The notes under the pieces were generated by a model. It did not search any database. It was not told the origin of the DNA and saw only the letters and a list, made by a program, of their open reading frames with translations. Positions 63,983-64,000 of a DNA stretch of 64,000 nucleotides are shown here, piece by piece (the stretch's first letter is position 1; every line of letters begins with the position of its first letter). The translations under genes and the position numbers were made by a program. The DNA is from an uncultured Phocaeicola sp. (GTDB lineage Bacteria; Bacteroidota; Bacteroidia; Bacteroidales; Bacteroidaceae), in assembly GCA_944320885.1 (NCBI GenBank), contig CALUJE010000002.1, positions 169,822-233,821 on the forward strand. Direction: 5' to 3'.

Positions 63983-64000
63983 CGGCAGTGAATACAATCA

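Overview
The window is a chromosomal segment of a gut-type Bacteroidales bacterium, most likely Bacteroides or Phocaeicola. Evidence: promoters are of the Bacteroidetes type (TAnnTTTG at -7, in the best cases with TTTG about 20 bp upstream); Shine-Dalgarno sequences are nearly absent; families such as DUF5686, Porin_10, DUF3078 and DUF4369 occur; and pyruvate:ferredoxin oxidoreductase and class I hybrid cluster protein point to strict anaerobiosis. It is mostly core genome. I see no prophage, conjugative element, rRNA operon or CRISPR array.

Layout. 1-1266: edge-truncated radical SAM/B12 protein. 8127-1534 (minus): a tightly packed run DUF5686, rarA, 2-hydroxyacid dehydrogenase, TRIC-type channel, CorA. 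8128-8875: long spacer with a minus-strand small RNA candidate. 8876-14510 (plus): glnS, TPR protein, dedA, spoT-like gene. 14560-17463 (minus): Porin_10 porin followed by a solute-binding protein. 17780-22554 (minus): nifJ behind an AAA/DUF4143 ATPase. 22784-31078: ATP-grasp-like orphan, GHL10 hydrolase, cstA, dnaX, divIC/ftsB-like gene and a lipoprotein gene whose signal-peptide start is out of frame. 31090-34646: nudC and clpB. 34868-37658: NYN-like protein, LysR regulator, a MITE-like element, YeiH exporter.

37659-41550 is the most unusual part. Two tandemly duplicated small-RNA genes lie beside a helically phased array of four 16-bp palindromic units. Next comes a divergent nitrosative-stress module: Crp/Fnr (HcpR-like) regulator, hcp and ric, with a palindromic operator in the shared promoter region. 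The duplicated small RNA is largely complementary to the minus-strand small RNA near 8.4 kb, about 30 kb away.

41720-64000: dipeptidyl peptidase IV, cytidylate-kinase-like protein, PiT phosphate transporter with PhoU-like tail, AspT/YidE transporter, tRNA-Arg(TCT), MalY/PatB aminotransferase with a Dabb protein, yidC-pyrG, DUF3078-ilvA-ettA, an aspartate-type aminotransferase with an FtsX-type permease, and a few unrecognised small genes.

Convergent gene pairs are usually separated by strong bidirectional hairpins. Three intergenic regions (about 1.4, 17.7 and 52.0 kb) share related AT-rich hairpin repeats. Several start codons were moved downstream of automatic predictions because a promoter box, a terminator or a neighbouring gene lies in the extension.
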